This document shows, one piece after another, positions 48,432 through 48,808 of a DNA stretch of 48,808 bases (its first letter is position 1; each line of letters starts with the position of its first letter). A program made the position numbers and the translations under genes. Under the pieces are notes generated by a model. The model was not told the DNA's origin. It saw only the letters and a list, made by a program, of their open reading frames with translations, and ran no database searches. The stretch lies in assembly GCA_012032475.1 (NCBI GenBank), contig JAAUSY010000008.1:1-48808 (forward strand), read 5' to 3'. The stretch is from Chloroflexaceae bacterium. GTDB lineage: Bacteria > Chloroflexota > Chloroflexia > Chloroflexales > Chloroflexaceae.

Positions 48432-48808
48432 TGATGATGCGCGGACGTGCGGATGTGCTGCTGCTGGCGCTGGCGCTTGACTGGTTGGTCGGAGAACCGC
48501 CCGACACCCTGCACCCGGTCGTGTGGCTCGGCAGGCTTGCGGCTGCGCTGGAGCAGCGTGCCCCGCGTGGCAGCCCCCCCCGCGAACTGCTCTATGGCGC
48601 AGGTATGGCCGCAGCATGCCTTGGCGTGGCTGCCCTCCCGGCGCTGCTCGTAACGGCGCTGCCCCTCCCCGCCCCGCTGTGCCTCCTCGAAGCCACGCTG
48701 CTCAAAACAACGTTTTCCTGGCGCACGCTGCACCACGCGGGCGAGAGGGTACGGCAGCCACTCGTCGCGGGCAACCTGGAGGAGGCGCGGGCAGGGCTGC
48801 GCGGCTCG
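48431..48808 (+). CDS. cbiB: Adenosylcobinamide-phosphate synthase CbiB/CobD, N-terminal part
   Basis: 126 codons to the window edge, no stop. Starts with one of three consecutive ATG codons (48431, 48434, 48437) overlapping the cbiA stop. The N-terminal membrane segment DVLLLALALDWLVGEPPDTL followed by HPVVWLGRL is diagnostic of CbiB/CobD. A second helix (AACLGVAALPALLVTALPLP) and KTTFSWRTL follow, as in the family. It attaches aminopropanol or its phosphate to adenosylcobyric acid. Truncated only by the window. Confidence 0.93.
   Translation, partial: MMMRGRADVLLLALALDWLVGEPPDTLHPVVWLGRLAAALEQRAPRGSPPRELLYGAGMAAACLGVAALPALLVTALPLPAPLCLLEATLLKTTFSWRTLHHAGERVRQPLVAGNLEEARAGLRGS

Overview
The window is a GC-rich, tightly packed bacterial chromosome segment with short spacers and many 1-11 bp stop/start overlaps. 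It carries no rRNA, tRNA or CRISPR that I can see. Family content (multi-PAS plus STAS regulator, DUF2723 membrane glycosyltransferase, SWIM/DUF5691/MoxR/DUF5682/VWA cassette, Thr-Pro-rich exported protein with a golvesin-type domain, anaerobic-type B12 genes) suggests Chloroflexota, perhaps class Chloroflexia. That assignment is inference, not proof.

Layout. 1-474 is the 3' end of an unidentified gene that runs convergently into a PAS-PAS-PAS-STAS regulator (454-2118, minus). A secreted RlpA-like/golvesin protein follows (2444-4600, minus). Next is an orphan phage-type terminase cassette (4795-7224, minus) made of a 56-residue hydrophobic micro-protein, a coiled-coil protein, TerS and TerL, with no other phage genes. 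A zinc-ribbon protein lies beyond a terminator. 7980-10113 (plus) is yqhA-purE-purK. 10193-13384 (minus) is an oxidative-stress run: two Nudix hydrolases, a PerR with every metal ligand conserved, and a catalase. A URO-D family protein, a small helical protein, a two-amidase-domain protein with three internal repeats (frameshifted near its end), a DUF2723 glycosyltransferase and a hexapeptide acetyltransferase follow. carA and an aldo/keto reductase lie at 19559-21812 (plus).

21895-29572 (minus) is a five-gene cassette: SWIM zinc finger (frameshifted), DUF5691 helical repeat protein, MoxR AAA+ ATPase, TraB-like DUF5682 protein and VWA protein. It is the best candidate here for a poorly characterised multi-protein system. 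A flavin disulfide reductase with a Fur/PerR-like 7-1-7 palindrome on its promoter, a membrane-anchored PP2C phosphatase and MutL follow.

35083-48808 (plus) is one cobalamin unit. It starts with a sigma-A promoter, an adenosylcobalamin riboswitch and an intrinsic terminator. These are followed by the cobalt ECF transporter cbiMNQO and then cbiX, cbiC, cbiD, a cbiE-cbiT fusion, cbiL, a 1055-residue four-enzyme fusion (CbiF-CbiG-CbiH-SirC), cobA, cbiA and a truncated cbiB. CobA and the SirC domain make sirohydrochlorin, CbiX inserts cobalt imported by CbiMNQO, and the rest build and amidate the corrin ring. cbiJ and cbiP are not seen and may lie beyond the right edge.

Two cross-cutting features stand out. 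A 7-bp repeat, GTGACGA, recurs in short tandem arrays placed on stop codons. Two otherwise good genes (amidase, SWIM) each appear to lack one base, so their C-terminal portions are in another frame.
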